35,331 nt of DNA from Sphingomonas sp. Leaf208 (GCF_001421415.1 NZ_LMKH01000010.1:214-35544); one strand, 5' to 3'; shown: positions 1 to 8,127, numbered from the stretch's first letter. Notes: generated by a model not told the origin, from the sequence alone. Numbers and translations are program-made.

Positions 1-2
1 GG

Positions 3-293
3 ATCGACACAGCGACGCCGACCGGCCGGTTGCTCTTTCACATTCTGGCGTCGATCGCGGAAATGGAGCGTGAGCTGATCCGCGAACGAACAATGGCCGG
101 GCTACTGGCAGCCCGTCGCAAGAACGGGCCGGGCAGGGGGCGCAAGTCGGTCCTGACGCCAAAAAAAAGAGCCACGGCTATGAAGCTGCTCGCTGCAGGC
201 GATCGTCCCCGGGACGTGGCCGAGGCGATCGGCGTCTCGGTCGCAACCTTTTACAGGCATTTTCCGGCGGGTGGCGGCGAGCCGGCATCTTGA
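3..293 (+). CDS. Serine recombinase (resolvase/invertase family), C-terminal part only
   Basis: The frame is open from the first bases of the window, so the 5' part, with the catalytic serine, lies outside. What remains is about 96 residues. It begins with the end of the catalytic domain and the long E helix of small serine recombinases (TGRLLFHILASIAEMERELI, followed by RERTMAGL), then a basic linker and a C-terminal Hin-like helix-turn-helix (DVAEAIGVSVATFYRHF). These enzymes cut and rejoin DNA at short dyad sites for inversion or cointegrate resolution. The protein resembles plasmid or transposon invertases and resolvases and suggests that this edge belongs to a mobile element. The family assignment is firm; the exact subgroup cannot be told from this half. 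Confidence 0.85.
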   Translation: MDTATPTGRLLFHILASIAEMERELIRERTMAGLLAARRKNGPGRGRKSVLTPKKRATAMKLLAAGDRPRDVAEAIGVSVATFYRHFPAGGGEPAS

Positions 294-366
294 AGACGCA
301 CCGCCTACACATCGTACCCTTGGGCGGCTATGATCGCCGTCTGACGACCCTGGAGGCCCTAACGCC

Positions 367-570
367 ATGAACGTCTATCGGCAGATCAAAACCCCTGCGA
401 TCAACCCCGACGAACAGGCTCGCCGGCAACGTGCGATCGACTTTGCGCGCGGCAGCGTACGGTACGAAGGCTTCGTTCTTTCCGAAGAAGCCGAGCGTGT
501 TGGAGAACGCTTTGTCGCCGGGCACCTGACGGTGCCCGAGTACGTCGATGCAATCAAAGCCATCGGCTAA
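367..570 (+). CDS. VbhA/FicA-type antitoxin of the adjacent Fic toxin
   Basis: A 67-residue protein that reads directly into the downstream fic gene: its TAA stop and the fic ATG share one base (TAATG), so the two are translationally coupled. Residues 30-35 read SVRYEG and match the inhibitory (S/T)xxxE(G/N) motif by which class I Fic antitoxins push a glutamate into the Fic active site and block ATP binding. Length and the motif in the central helix fit the VbhA antitoxin family. A GGAGG lies upstream of the ATG, but at a long spacing. The expected role is to bind the Fic protein in the cytoplasm and silence its AMP-transferase activity. Confidence 0.85.
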   Translation: MNVYRQIKTPAINPDEQARRQRAIDFARGSVRYEGFVLSEEAERVGERFVAGHLTVPEYVDAIKAIG

Positions 571-1910
571 TGTCCGCTTCTCGCCCGATCAACGAGGGCG
601 AAGTCTGTAATGCGCGAATTGTCGAATTGGAGCTCGACCCGGTCCGCGGCACATTCGATGCTGCGCATCTGCAAGAGATCCATCGCCGGATATTTCAGGA
701 TCTCCCTCATCACAATCCTGGTGAGTATCGTCCCGATGCACGCGGCCACGTCAAAGAACGTCGGCTCGAAGCCAATCGGGCTGTCAGCTATCCGGTCCAC
801 TACGCTCTGCGACCGGAGGTAGACGCTCGCCTTGATAGGGTACTGAGCGAGCTACGTGGCGGAGACGCTCTCAAAGGCCTCACGCCCCTCGAGTTCGCGG
901 GAGCGATGGCGAAAGCTTACGGCGATCTCGACTATCTGCATCCCTTTTCCGAAGGAAACAGCCGCACCCTTCGCAGCTTTACGAGACGGCTTGCCGAGCA
1001 TGTCGGGCACCATCTCGACTGGAGCGCGACCAACGCGGACGCGGTGACGCGAGACAACCTCTACATGGCACGGGATATCGAGGTGCTACACCGGGCTTTT
1101 CCCGACATCGAGGCGGTCAAACTTTCGGACGAAGGCCCGCGGTCCTTGATCCAGGCGCGCATGTCGCTGAACATGATCGACAGCGCAGACAGACTGCAAG
1201 AGATCGTCCGGCAGTCGGTCGATCGCGATCCCGCCTCGGTTGCGGGACCGCACACCTTGCCCATCGGTGAGGCCGAAGCCGAGTTATCAGCGCTTCTGCC
1301 TGCCGCGCGCCGGCAAGCCGAGAGCATCGCCACGCGGCTTGCTACAGCCTCCTATCGCAATCGTTCGCTAGAACCGGCCTACAAGCACGCGACAGCGCGA
1401 AAGGCGGCGCTGGACGGGGAACACGGCCCAGAGAAGCTATTTAGCGCTCTGCAACGCCGGGGAGATGCCGACCTCACCTTCGAACGTGTGCCAGGTGCAA
1501 CGGCACTCGATCGGGTGCTTGCCTACCGAGAAGGTATGGAACGACAGTTGGCAGAGCAGCACAAGGAGATACACAATGGACCGCCCCGGGAAACCTCCGA
1601 AAGCCAAACCCACGGACCGGAACTCGCTGCCAAAGTTTTCGATGTTCGAGGACGCCATGCTGAAGACTTTTCGGGATCTCAACACGAGCGAAGCGCTGCG
1701 CAAGGAGGTAGCGTGCAAGGACTCCTGAGCCTGGGCCGGGGAAGCACTCTGGCAGGGTTAGCCGACAAGGTGCCGGCTGGTCGATCTATCCCCGACGGTG
1801 CGGAACCGGGGAAGCACTCTGGCAGGGTTAGCCGACAAGGTGCCGGCTGGTCGATCTATCCCCGACGGTGCGGAACAGGTCGTCGTCATGAACGGCAGTC
1901 GGCTTCATGA
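570..1910 (+). CDS. Fic-domain AMP-transferase toxin, C-terminus frameshifted
   Basis: A 446-residue reading frame. The N-terminal about 200 residues form a Fic domain with the active-site loop HPFSEGNSRTLR at residues 124-135. His124 is the catalytic base, Glu128 is the acidic residue of the loop, and the usual glycine of HPFxxGNGR is serine here, a variant I recall from plasmid-borne Fic proteins. Fic proteins transfer AMP from ATP to target hydroxyl groups; plasmid members paired with VbhA act as toxins. Residues after about 200 are helical and charged, with no domain I recognise. A 70-bp tandem duplication (1736-1875) shifts the frame, so the last 34 residues are out-of-frame sequence and the KfrB-like tail is detached. 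Without the duplication the frame would run on to 2226 and give about 528 residues. The Fic catalytic part is intact. Confidence 0.85.
   Translation: MSASRPINEGEVCNARIVELELDPVRGTFDAAHLQEIHRRIFQDLPHHNPGEYRPDARGHVKERRLEANRAVSYPVHYALRPEVDARLDRVLSELRGGDALKGLTPLEFAGAMAKAYGDLDYLHPFSEGNSRTLRSFTRRLAEHVGHHLDWSATNADAVTRDNLYMARDIEVLHRAFPDIEAVKLSDEGPRSLIQARMSLNMIDSADRLQEIVRQSVDRDPASVAGPHTLPIGEAEAELSALLPAARRQAESIATRLATASYRNRSLEPAYKHATARKAALDGEHGPEKLFSALQRRGDADLTFERVPGATALDRVLAYREGMERQLAEQHKEIHNGPPRETSESQTHGPELAAKVFDVRGRHAEDFSGSQHERSAAQGGSVQGLLSLGRGSTLAGLADKVPAGRSIPDGAEPGKHSGRVSRQGAGWSIYPRRCGTGRRHERQSAS
1575..1727 (+). CDS. Possible small overlapping ORF within the fic 3' region
   Basis: A 50-residue frame (+1 relative to fic) starting ATG-GAC-CGC-CCC, with AAGGAG about eight bases upstream and a TGA at 1725-1727. 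By hand count, G or C is at the third codon position in about 78 percent of its codons, against roughly half for the fic frame over the same bases, which argues that this frame is or was the coding one here. A second strong ribosome-binding site (AAGGAGG, 1702-1708) then precedes a GTG at 1713 in the fic frame that could start the KfrB-like protein separately. I do not recognise the product; it is basic and proline-rich at the N-terminus. It may instead be a chance overlap. Confidence 0.35.
1736..1875 (+). repeat. Perfect 70-bp tandem duplication
   Basis: Bases 1736-1805 are repeated exactly at 1806-1875; each unit begins CCGGGGAAGCACTCTGGCAG and ends GTGCGGAA. Seventy is not a multiple of three, so the second copy is read one frame off and the peptide GRGSTLAGLADKVPAG is encoded twice in two different frames. 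Loss of one unit would restore a continuous frame into the KfrB-like domain. The perfect identity points to a recent event, a reversible slippage switch, or an assembly artefact. Confidence 0.95.
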
Positions 1911-2226
1911 ACGTCGACATGAGGGCAAGTGGGAGGTCCAGAAGTCGGATCCGCAAGGCATGCTCCCGAAGGGCGTCTTCCGCCTCGATACCGCAGCATC
2001 AGCCAAGGCCGACGACGGGGCAACGTACGCCGGATCGATCCTACACGTCAGCGCCAAGGGCGTTTATCAGGTACACGGCAACGGGGTCGCCCGGCACGAG
2101 CCTGCCGCTTTCCAACAGGTCCCGAAGATCGGAGACAGTCCCAAGGTTGTCTATGCCAAGGGGCGGGCGACGATCACGGTCCGTGATCCACAATCACAAG
2201 GGCAGGGGCAGGGGCGTAGCCGCTAG
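1798..2226 (+). pseudogene. Detached KfrB-like C-terminal domain
   Basis: This frame opens at a GTG inside the first repeat unit, without a recognisable ribosome-binding site, and continues for 142 codons. Its second half (AGSILHVSAKGVYQVHGNGV, then ARHEPAAF and VVYAKGRATI) resembles the KfrB domain found at the C-terminus of plasmid Fic, relaxase and partition-associated proteins. In an ancestor with one repeat unit it would be continuous either with fic or with a separate gene starting at GTG 1713, which has AAGGAGG just upstream. As sequenced it is probably not made, or is made only after frameshifting or repeat loss. The function of the domain is not known to me beyond its association with plasmid genes. 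Confidence 0.6.
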
Positions 2227-2360
2227 GCCTCTCGTTCCGCACCGCGGTCAGAGTAGGTCGCCGGGGCTGTATCAGTGTGCTAGTATCGATCAGCGCAGGC
2301 CGGTTTAAAGCGTCTACGACGAAGTGCACGCAATCTTGCCCTGCATTTGTGGGGGGCATT

Positions 2361-3101
2361 ATGTCAGAGGCCAAGATCAGTCCGCTTGTCGGCATGATCG
2401 ACAAACTCGCGCGGTATGCACCAATATCGTTGGGGGATCGCGCACTACTGCTCGCACTACCGTCTAAATCGCGCGTATTCAATGCTGGCAGTTACCTGAA
2501 CCGCGAGGGAATTGCAGCAGATCATTACGGTATACTTGTTTCGGGTCTTGCCTGCCGGCATAAGATAAGCGGGGAGGGCACTCGGCAGATCGTATCGATC
2601 GTGACGCCAGGTGATATCTTCAATCTTCAGCAACTGTATCTCGAGGACGCCGATCACAACATTCAGACGCTCGCGCAGTGCGAGATTATGATGATCTCGG
2701 GACGGGCGCTCCGTCAACTTGTAGATGACCACCCCTCCGTCGCCAGAGCCCTTGTAGCGAGCATGCTCGTTGAGCTTTCTATAGCACGCGAATGGATACT
2801 TAGCATCGGGCGCCATAATGCTCGAACTCGACTTGCTCATCTGCTGTGCGAGTTAGCGCTCCAGCTAGGCAACCCGAGCTTGGCGCCAGGACAGTCTTAT
2901 GAACTGCCTATGTCGCAGGAACAGCTAGCCGATGCACTCGGTTTGACACCCGTTCATATCAACAGGATGCTCAAAAGTCTGGTCGACGATAATTTGATTA
3001 ATTATATAAATCGCCGTGTAAATATTCCGGATTGGCACCGTTTGACCGAAGCCGGTAACTTCAACAGCCGCTACCTTCACGCATTTAGTCATGCCAGCTG
3101 A
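2361..3101 (+). CDS. Crp/Fnr-family transcriptional regulator
   Basis: A 246-residue protein with an N-terminal cyclic-nucleotide-binding-like beta-barrel (about residues 25-130, with YGILVSGLACRH and IVTPGDIFNLQQ), a long dimerisation helix, and a C-terminal winged helix-turn-helix (about 185-225, with MSQEQLADALGLTPVHINRM). It lacks the N-terminal cysteine cluster of Fnr, so it is not an iron-sulfur oxygen sensor of that type; the ligand is unknown. The frame is open further upstream to 2277, but the ATG at 2361, preceded by a run of G, gives the usual length. It lies eight bases ahead of the diguanylate cyclase gene and is probably cotranscribed with it. The coding DNA is more AT-rich than the central catabolic cluster. 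Confidence 0.85.
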   Translation: MSEAKISPLVGMIDKLARYAPISLGDRALLLALPSKSRVFNAGSYLNREGIAADHYGILVSGLACRHKISGEGTRQIVSIVTPGDIFNLQQLYLEDADHNIQTLAQCEIMMISGRALRQLVDDHPSVARALVASMLVELSIAREWILSIGRHNARTRLAHLLCELALQLGNPSLAPGQSYELPMSQEQLADALGLTPVHINRMLKSLVDDNLINYINRRVNIPDWHRLTEAGNFNSRYLHAFSHAS

Positions 3102-3109
3102 GAAGTAAG

Positions 3110-4027
3110 ATGCTTCAGGCGATTCTTTCACCTATCAAAGTTTCTCAATCGCATTTGACGCCATTGGAGCTCGCGCTCCGCAGATCGGCGGACTTGAACC
3201 GTTCGCGAGCTGCCATCGGACTGTCGATAATTTGGGTAATTGTATTCGTCCTGGACGGATCCACCGGACCGCACTTCTCGCTGAATACGGTCTATTTGCT
3301 GCCACTATGCTTTACCGTATGGTGCCTCGGGCGGATCGCAGGATTGCTGTCAGGTTTGCTGGGCGTGGCTGTAACCCTGTATCTCAATGGCTTTGGAGAC
3401 GGCCTCTCCGCGCAGGCCTCGACCGTCCCTACTGCAACCGCGATATGGAATGTAGGTGCGAGAGCCTTCGGAGTCCTCTTTATCATTCTGTTCGTAAGTG
3501 CGTTCCGGCGAACCTTCGACCGGGAGCGCGCCACAGCAAGCATCGATCCCCTCACAGGCCTCGGCAATCGACGAGCCTTTCAGAACGAATGCGCTCGCCT
3601 GGAGTTAGCCAGTGCGCGTGACGATCGGATTCTTTTGTGCGGGGTGATCGACGTAGACGATTTCAAGTCGGTAAACGACCAACACGGTCATGCGGCCGGT
3701 GATGAGGTTTTACGCGTCGTAGCAACAGCGCTTGCCTCGGCAGTTCGCCCTTACGACATCACGGCAAGGCTGGGGGGTGACGAATTCGCCTTCTGCCTGG
3801 CAGTTCGCGACCAGGCTTCTGCCGAAAGAAAATGCGGCAAGATCCACCGCGCCATCATGGCGGCGCTTCAATCAACTGACGTATCCGCAACGTGCAGCTT
3901 GGGGGCGGCGATAGGGACTGATTTCACCGATACATTGCTCACCGCCGATCAAACCATGTACCGCGCCAAACAGGCTGGAAAGAGCTCATGGAGGTTCAAC
4001 GTCGAGCCGGCCTCAAGTTACCGGTAA
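3110..4027 (+). CDS. Membrane-bound GGDEF diguanylate cyclase
   Basis: A 305-residue protein. Residues about 35-132 hold hydrophobic stretches (near 37-50, 62-92 and 115-132) that anchor it in the inner membrane as a possible sensor. The GGDEF domain follows from about residue 145 (DPLTGLGNRRAF). The signature GGDEF is intact at 222-226, so the enzyme should make cyclic di-GMP from two GTP. The inhibitory-site motif RxxD is present as RPYD at 213-216, exactly five residues before GGDEF, so product feedback inhibition is expected. The gap to the Crp/Fnr gene is eight bases, which suggests one operon in which the regulator and the second messenger act together. No EAL domain is attached. Confidence 0.9.
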   Translation: MLQAILSPIKVSQSHLTPLELALRRSADLNRSRAAIGLSIIWVIVFVLDGSTGPHFSLNTVYLLPLCFTVWCLGRIAGLLSGLLGVAVTLYLNGFGDGLSAQASTVPTATAIWNVGARAFGVLFIILFVSAFRRTFDRERATASIDPLTGLGNRRAFQNECARLELASARDDRILLCGVIDVDDFKSVNDQHGHAAGDEVLRVVATALASAVRPYDITARLGGDEFAFCLAVRDQASAERKCGKIHRAIMAALQSTDVSATCSLGAAIGTDFTDTLLTADQTMYRAKQAGKSSWRFNVEPASSYR

Positions 4028-4194
4028 ATTTTGTGGGCATTCGGTTGGTGTAACATCTACTCAGGCACGCGCTACCTGACCGGCATTTTTAAGAAATAAA
4101 TATAAATCGTAATTTGCCTTCCAAGAATTTGTACTAACTTGATTTTCGGGCATCTTCGCTTAACTACGAGCCTTCAACTTCAAGCGAGATACTG
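4028..4194 (+). promoter_or_regulatory. AT-rich leader/promoter region of the Ros/MucR gene
   Basis: These 167 bases are clearly richer in A and T than their neighbours, for example ATTTTTAAGAAATAAATATA around 4085-4105. Ros/MucR proteins bind AT-rich DNA and often repress their own gene, so this is the natural place for the promoter and an autoregulatory site. No individual operator or -35/-10 pair could be assigned with confidence. Confidence 0.35.
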
Positions 4195-4689
4195 ATGAGC
4201 GATGATATCAACGCAGTCGAATTGGCTGCTGAACTGACGGCCGCGTGGTTGGCAAATCCTAACACCCGCACCAACGCAGACGACGTCCCTGCCTTTCTGA
4301 TCTCGATGCATGCCGCGGTCTCGCAACTCTCAGGCACGTCTGATCCCGTTCCAGCCGAGGAGCCCGCGCAGTCATATGAGCCGGCCGTAACCGCGCGCAA
4401 ATCGCTGTCGTCGCCAGATCACATCATCTCGCTGATCGACGGGAAGCCGTATAAAACCCTGCGTCGCCACCTTGCGACCAACGGCCTGACGCCGGAAGAA
4501 TATCGCGCCCGTTATAACCTCAAGGCCGATTATCCGATGGTCGCCCCGACCTATTCGGAAGCGCGTCGGACAATGGCAAAGTCGATCGGTTTGGGGCGTA
4601 AGCCTGGTCAGACTGCTGCAAAGCCTACTGACGAAGTCCCAAAGGCACCTCGCAAGCCCCGGGCTGCCAAGGCGGTTGAAGAAGCCTAA
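4195..4689 (+). CDS. Ros/MucR-family transcriptional regulator lacking zinc ligands
   Basis: A 164-residue protein with a Ros/MucR core at about residues 75-145: a short strand-turn (ISLIDGKPYKTLRRHL), then TPEEYRARYNLKADYPMVAP and a basic segment ending GLGRKPGQ. In classical Ros the first part is a C2H2 zinc finger; here both cysteine positions are occupied by other residues (IISLIDGKPY), as in Ros/MucR homologues that fold without zinc. The N-terminus is acidic and probably mediates oligomerisation; the C-terminus is a basic Lys/Pro/Ala tail. Family members bind AT-rich promoters and control surface polysaccharide, motility and symbiosis genes. It is monocistronic, followed by a strong hairpin. 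Confidence 0.85.
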   Translation: MSDDINAVELAAELTAAWLANPNTRTNADDVPAFLISMHAAVSQLSGTSDPVPAEEPAQSYEPAVTARKSLSSPDHIISLIDGKPYKTLRRHLATNGLTPEEYRARYNLKADYPMVAPTYSEARRTMAKSIGLGRKPGQTAAKPTDEVPKAPRKPRAAKAVEEA

Positions 4690-4692
4690 CCC

Positions 4693-4749
4693 AAAGGGGG
4701 GGGGCAGTGAGATAGTGCGTTACCTATTCAACATTCACTGCCCCCCTTT
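4693..4749 (+). terminator. Long G/C-rich inverted repeat after the Ros/MucR gene
   Basis: The left arm 4693-4710 (AAA, nine G, CAGTGA) pairs with the right arm 4735-4749 (TCACTG, six C, TTT) around a 24-base loop. This gives a stem of about 15 pairs with three extra G. It begins three bases after the stop codon and ends in a short T run, so it is a plausible factor-independent terminator. Confidence 0.7.
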
Positions 4750-5533
4750 CGCAAGCATCCAAAACTCGGCGCGCGCTCATGGTACTGTGAGCTTCAGCGG
4801 CATGCGACAACGCTGGCGCATAGCAAGCGTCGGCTATTCGCTGCGAGGCACCTGATGGCTGCCGGGCAGGAAAGTCCCCGATGTCGGCCATTCCTCGGGC
4901 GCTAGAAAATCCGTCATTGTACGACGGCTTCTGGCAAGTCCGGACGTTCGCGGCGACATGGCTAAACGGCATATTGTAGTCGGCACCGGCCGCACCCCTA
5001 TGTCGTTAAACTCAACCTTTCCGACAGGGCCATTGAGCAGCGGCATAAATCTTGGGGTAAAGCGAAAACACCGATCATCTGCCGGGCGTCGGAAAACGGT
5101 ATGTTTTCGACTTGCCAGGATGGTTGGAGTGCCTGGCCCCTGTCGCCTATCACCTGTTTGTCGCACAATGGTGATTACGACCAGGTTTTCCACACATCGG
5201 GCCGTTGAATGCCGACAATGGGGAGGAAAGCTGCCCGTCCGCTATTGGGAAGGCACATGGCGTTAGCGGACGTCGCCTGATGCTGCGGCCTTTCTCAAAA
5301 AGGATCCAGACCGTCCGAAAACTCGCCCGTGATCAAGGTCGGTACGATCCCCCGCTGAGAAATGGCTAGGGACCAGCCTGTTCGGGTTTTTATGCTCTGA
5401 TGAGGCCGGAATAGGCTGTCACAAGGCGATATTTGGCGTGTGACGGCAGACGTGGCGGGCCGGATCAGGGCTGCACCGCCTAGATCATCCTACCGCCTTA
5501 CCGAGTGACTGAGATCTACATTTTCCCAAAAAT
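4750..5533. other. No convincing gene (about 0.8 kb)
   Basis: Open frames of 80-120 codons exist on both strands (for example minus 4834-5193), but they overlap each other, have no recognisable domain and no clear ribosome-binding site. The segment may be a decayed remnant of mobile DNA, as it lies between the Ros/MucR terminator and the resolvase-like site that begins the catabolic locus. No RNA gene was recognised. Confidence 0.5.
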
Positions 5534-5603
5534 CGTTCCCAAATCATCATGGTCGGCAGACGGATTTATGGGAAGGCTATGGCTGTAAAAAAGGGTATAC
5601 CCT
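5534..5603 (+). repeat. Left copy of a resolvase-like site (core AGGGTATACCCT)
   Basis: This segment aligns base by base, with one indel, to 30573-30643. Shared blocks in the same order are CGTTCCC, TCGGCAGA, TTATGGG and AAAGGGTATACCCT. The core at 5592-5603 is a perfect 12-bp palindrome. Followed by AACTG, it resembles the crossover sub-site of Tn21-type res sites as I remember it (a TACCCTAACCTG block), which suggests recognition by a serine recombinase. It sits about 120 bp beyond the last gene of the catabolic locus. Confidence 0.5.
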
Positions 5604-5722
5604 AACTGAAATTTGGATTTTCGACTGTCCAGTCAGGGTCCCGAAGCGGAACTTTAGGCAGGAAACAGATCTTGTTTGTACACAATCAAGCGCCGAGCGC
5701 TGTCTCGTAAACGAACGTCCAC

Positions 5723-7018
5723 TTAGATCGTAACTTTGGTGGCCGGAGCCCGAGCATAAAGCCCATAAGCGAGGATCAGCGCGTAGCAGATCGCCGGGAG
5801 CAGCAGCGCGAAGTGTAAGCTGCCCGACTTGTCCGCCAGCATTCCTGTTAGATACGGGATGATCGCGCCACCGACGATCGCCGTGGCGATCACGCCCGAG
5901 CCTTCCGCGGCACGCTTGCCGAGCCCTTCCGAGGCCAGCGAGAAGATCGTCGGGAACATCACCGCGTTCATCAGGCCGATCGCTAGCAGCGTCCAGCCCG
6001 ACAAAGCGCCCTCGGCGTTCGCCGAGATCAGGATCAGCGCCAGCGTCCCCGTCGCGACGCCCGCGAGAACCTTGCCCGGTGAGACCTTGTTCAGCACGTA
6101 CGCGCCGATGAACCGGCCGACCAGCGCGCCGCCCCAGTAGAACGGCACGTGCTTGCCCGCAGCGACATCGCTCAGGCCCATCACGCTTGGCTGCATCAGA
6201 TAGTTGACGATCAGCGAGCCGACCGCGACCTCGGCGCCGACGTACAGGAAGATGCACGCCGTCCCCATTGCGAAGCGCGGGCGCTTCAGCAGCGTGAACG
6301 CGTGGAAGATGCTGCCGGTCTGGTCCTGCTCCTCGTTGAGCCGGTTGCGACGGGTCCACACAACCGCAGCGACGATCAGCAGCGCGACCGCGAGGCCGAT
6401 ATAGGTGTGGACGACCGTCCGCGACGACTCCGTGCGGTACGCGTCGAGCGCGGCGCCGGTGAGCTTCGAGGAATCGACCGACGCCAGCCCGCCGAGGATC
6501 AGCGCGGAGCCGACATACGGGAAGATGGTGGTGCCGAGCGAATTGAATGCCTGCGCGAAAGTCAGCCGGCTCGACGCCGACTTGGGATGGCCGAGCGCCG
6601 AGATCAGCGGGTTGGCAACGACCTGCACGACGGTGATGCCTGCGCCGAGCACAAACAGCGCGAACAGGAACATGCCGAAGCTCGCTTGGCCTGCGGCGGG
6701 AATGAACAGCAGGCAGCCCGCGGTCATCGTCACGAGTCCGATCGACGCGGTCCGCATGTAACCGGCTTTCCGCACGATCGCGGCGGCGGGGATCGAGAAC
6801 AGCGCATAGGCGAGGAAGAACGCCGACTGGACCAGCATCGCGGTCGCATGGTCGAGCGTGAAGAGTTCCTTCATCTTGGGGATGATGATGTCGTTCAGCG
6901 AGGTGATACCGCCGAAGATGAAGAACAGCGCGAACACAAACACGCGCAGGTCGGGTGCGTTGTAGCCGTGGCTGGCATCGCCGTCCGCCGCAAAAGCAGA
7001 CTCTGTATTGACGTGCAT
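5723..7018 (-). CDS. FucP-type MFS sugar transporter
   Basis: A 431-residue, twelve-helix permease of the major facilitator superfamily, in the fucose/glucose/galactose:proton symporter (FucP) group. Recognisable features are the first-helix motif FALFFIFGGITSLNDIIIPKM and, later, FYWGGALVGRFIGA and LMNAVMFPTIFSLA, all typical of that group. It would carry a monosaccharide across the inner membrane; in this setting mannose or a related hexose is likely but not proven. A GTG at 7039 extends the frame, but the ATG at 7018 has a GAGGA upstream and is preferred. It lies 59 bp after the LacI-type regulator and is probably cotranscribed with it as the last gene of the minus-strand cluster. Confidence 0.88.
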   Translation of the reverse strand: MHVNTESAFAADGDASHGYNAPDLRVFVFALFFIFGGITSLNDIIIPKMKELFTLDHATAMLVQSAFFLAYALFSIPAAAIVRKAGYMRTASIGLVTMTAGCLLFIPAAGQASFGMFLFALFVLGAGITVVQVVANPLISALGHPKSASSRLTFAQAFNSLGTTIFPYVGSALILGGLASVDSSKLTGAALDAYRTESSRTVVHTYIGLAVALLIVAAVVWTRRNRLNEEQDQTGSIFHAFTLLKRPRFAMGTACIFLYVGAEVAVGSLIVNYLMQPSVMGLSDVAAGKHVPFYWGGALVGRFIGAYVLNKVSPGKVLAGVATGTLALILISANAEGALSGWTLLAIGLMNAVMFPTIFSLASEGLGKRAAEGSGVIATAIVGGAIIPYLTGMLADKSGSLHFALLLPAICYALILAYGLYARAPATKVTI

Positions 7019-7077
7019 CGTTTCAAATCCTCGTGGCACATTGCGGGTAACGCACAGATTTCTAGTTTCTTCTGCGT

Positions 7078-8127
7078 CTAGTATCGATTTATCGAAGAGC
7101 TATTGGTGGAGGATGCGCAGCTGCTTGCTCGCCAGATCAGTTTTAAAGGGACGGCTGGCAGCTGATAGTCTTCGCCAGCTATCATTCGATGAAGGGCTTC
7201 AACGAGGTAACTGCCGGCAACGGCGCCGTTCTGCTCGACCGTGCTCAGCGGGGGAACCGTGTATGGTGCGGAACCAATGCCGTCGAAGCCGATAACGGCG
7301 ACATCTTCTGGGATGATGCGACCGCATTTGTTAAGCGCCTGCATCGCTCCCACAGCAAGTCCATCCGATGCCGCGAAGATGGCGTCGAACGGGACATCGT
7401 TGTTCATGAGATCCAGTGTTGCAGCATATCCTTGAAGCTCGCGGGTGCCCGTCAATCTTGCCTGTGCTTCGAAGACTGGAAGGCGCTGCTCACTCATCGC
7501 GCTGATGTAGCCGGAACGGCGATCTCGGTACGCGTGCTGGCGACGCCAACCTGGGCCTATGAAGATGATACGCCTGCGACCCGTCGCAACCAGGTGGCGA
7601 ACAGCAGTCGCCGCACCTGCATGATTGTCACATCTCAGCGTTGGAAGGACGTCGTCCGGACTTCCCCAACAAATGACGTTTTCGCCCTGAGATCGCGCTT
7701 TTGCAAAGAACCTCCAGCCCGCTGAGTTTCTCGCGGTCCCGATGACGATGATCCCGTCCGCGATTCGGTCTTGGCAGTAGCTGGCGAAGAAATTGGCAGG
7801 ATCATGTTGAAAGGAAACCAGAATCTCCTGGTCGTGGTCAGCCGCTGCGGCCGCGACGTGGGCGAGAAGGTCCATGTAGAACGAGTTGATCGGAGCCCCA
7901 CGAATTTTGGGATCGCCTAGGATAACGACCGCAATACGTCCCGTTGCGCTGCTTCGGAGGCTGACCGCTCGCTGGTCCGGTCGATAGTCCAGCGCTGCCG
8001 CCACCTCCAGGACGCGTCGGCGGGTTTCGACACTGACGCCTTCGCTGCCGCGCAGGGCCTTCGAGACGGTCGACTGGGATACCCCGGCCCCCTCGGCGAC
8101 GTCGAACGAAGTGCATCTTCTGGTCAT
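7078..8127 (-). CDS. LacI/GalR-family transcriptional regulator
   Basis: A 349-residue protein. The N-terminal LacI helix-turn-helix is at about residues 5-55 (DVAEGAGVSQSTVSKALRGS, then VETRRRVLEVAAALDYRPD). A periplasmic-binding-protein-like effector domain follows from about residue 65 (IAVVILGDP, DGIIVIGTA, IIFIGPGW, FDAIFAASDGLAVGAMQAL, DVAVIGFDG). It should repress or activate sugar genes in response to a sugar or sugar phosphate. It is immediately upstream of the MFS transporter gene and reads in the same direction, so that transporter is the obvious target. No operator dyad was confidently assigned in the 192 bp upstream. Confidence 0.9.
   Translation of the reverse strand: MTRRCTSFDVAEGAGVSQSTVSKALRGSEGVSVETRRRVLEVAAALDYRPDQRAVSLRSSATGRIAVVILGDPKIRGAPINSFYMDLLAHVAAAAADHDQEILVSFQHDPANFFASYCQDRIADGIIVIGTARNSAGWRFFAKARSQGENVICWGSPDDVLPTLRCDNHAGAATAVRHLVATGRRRIIFIGPGWRRQHAYRDRRSGYISAMSEQRLPVFEAQARLTGTRELQGYAATLDLMNNDVPFDAIFAASDGLAVGAMQALNKCGRIIPEDVAVIGFDGIGSAPYTVPPLSTVEQNGAVAGSYLVEALHRMIAGEDYQLPAVPLKLIWRASSCASSTNSSSINRY

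Noticed and set aside
4834..5193. A 119-codon minus-strand frame in the region before the catabolic locus
   Set aside because: No family resemblance, no ribosome-binding site, and an equally long competing frame on the other strand; kept as unexplained DNA.
6149..7081. A 310-codon plus-strand frame rich in Arg, Gln, Glu and His
   Set aside because: The composition is typical of the reverse complement of a hydrophobic membrane-protein gene; the MFS transporter on the minus strand explains it.
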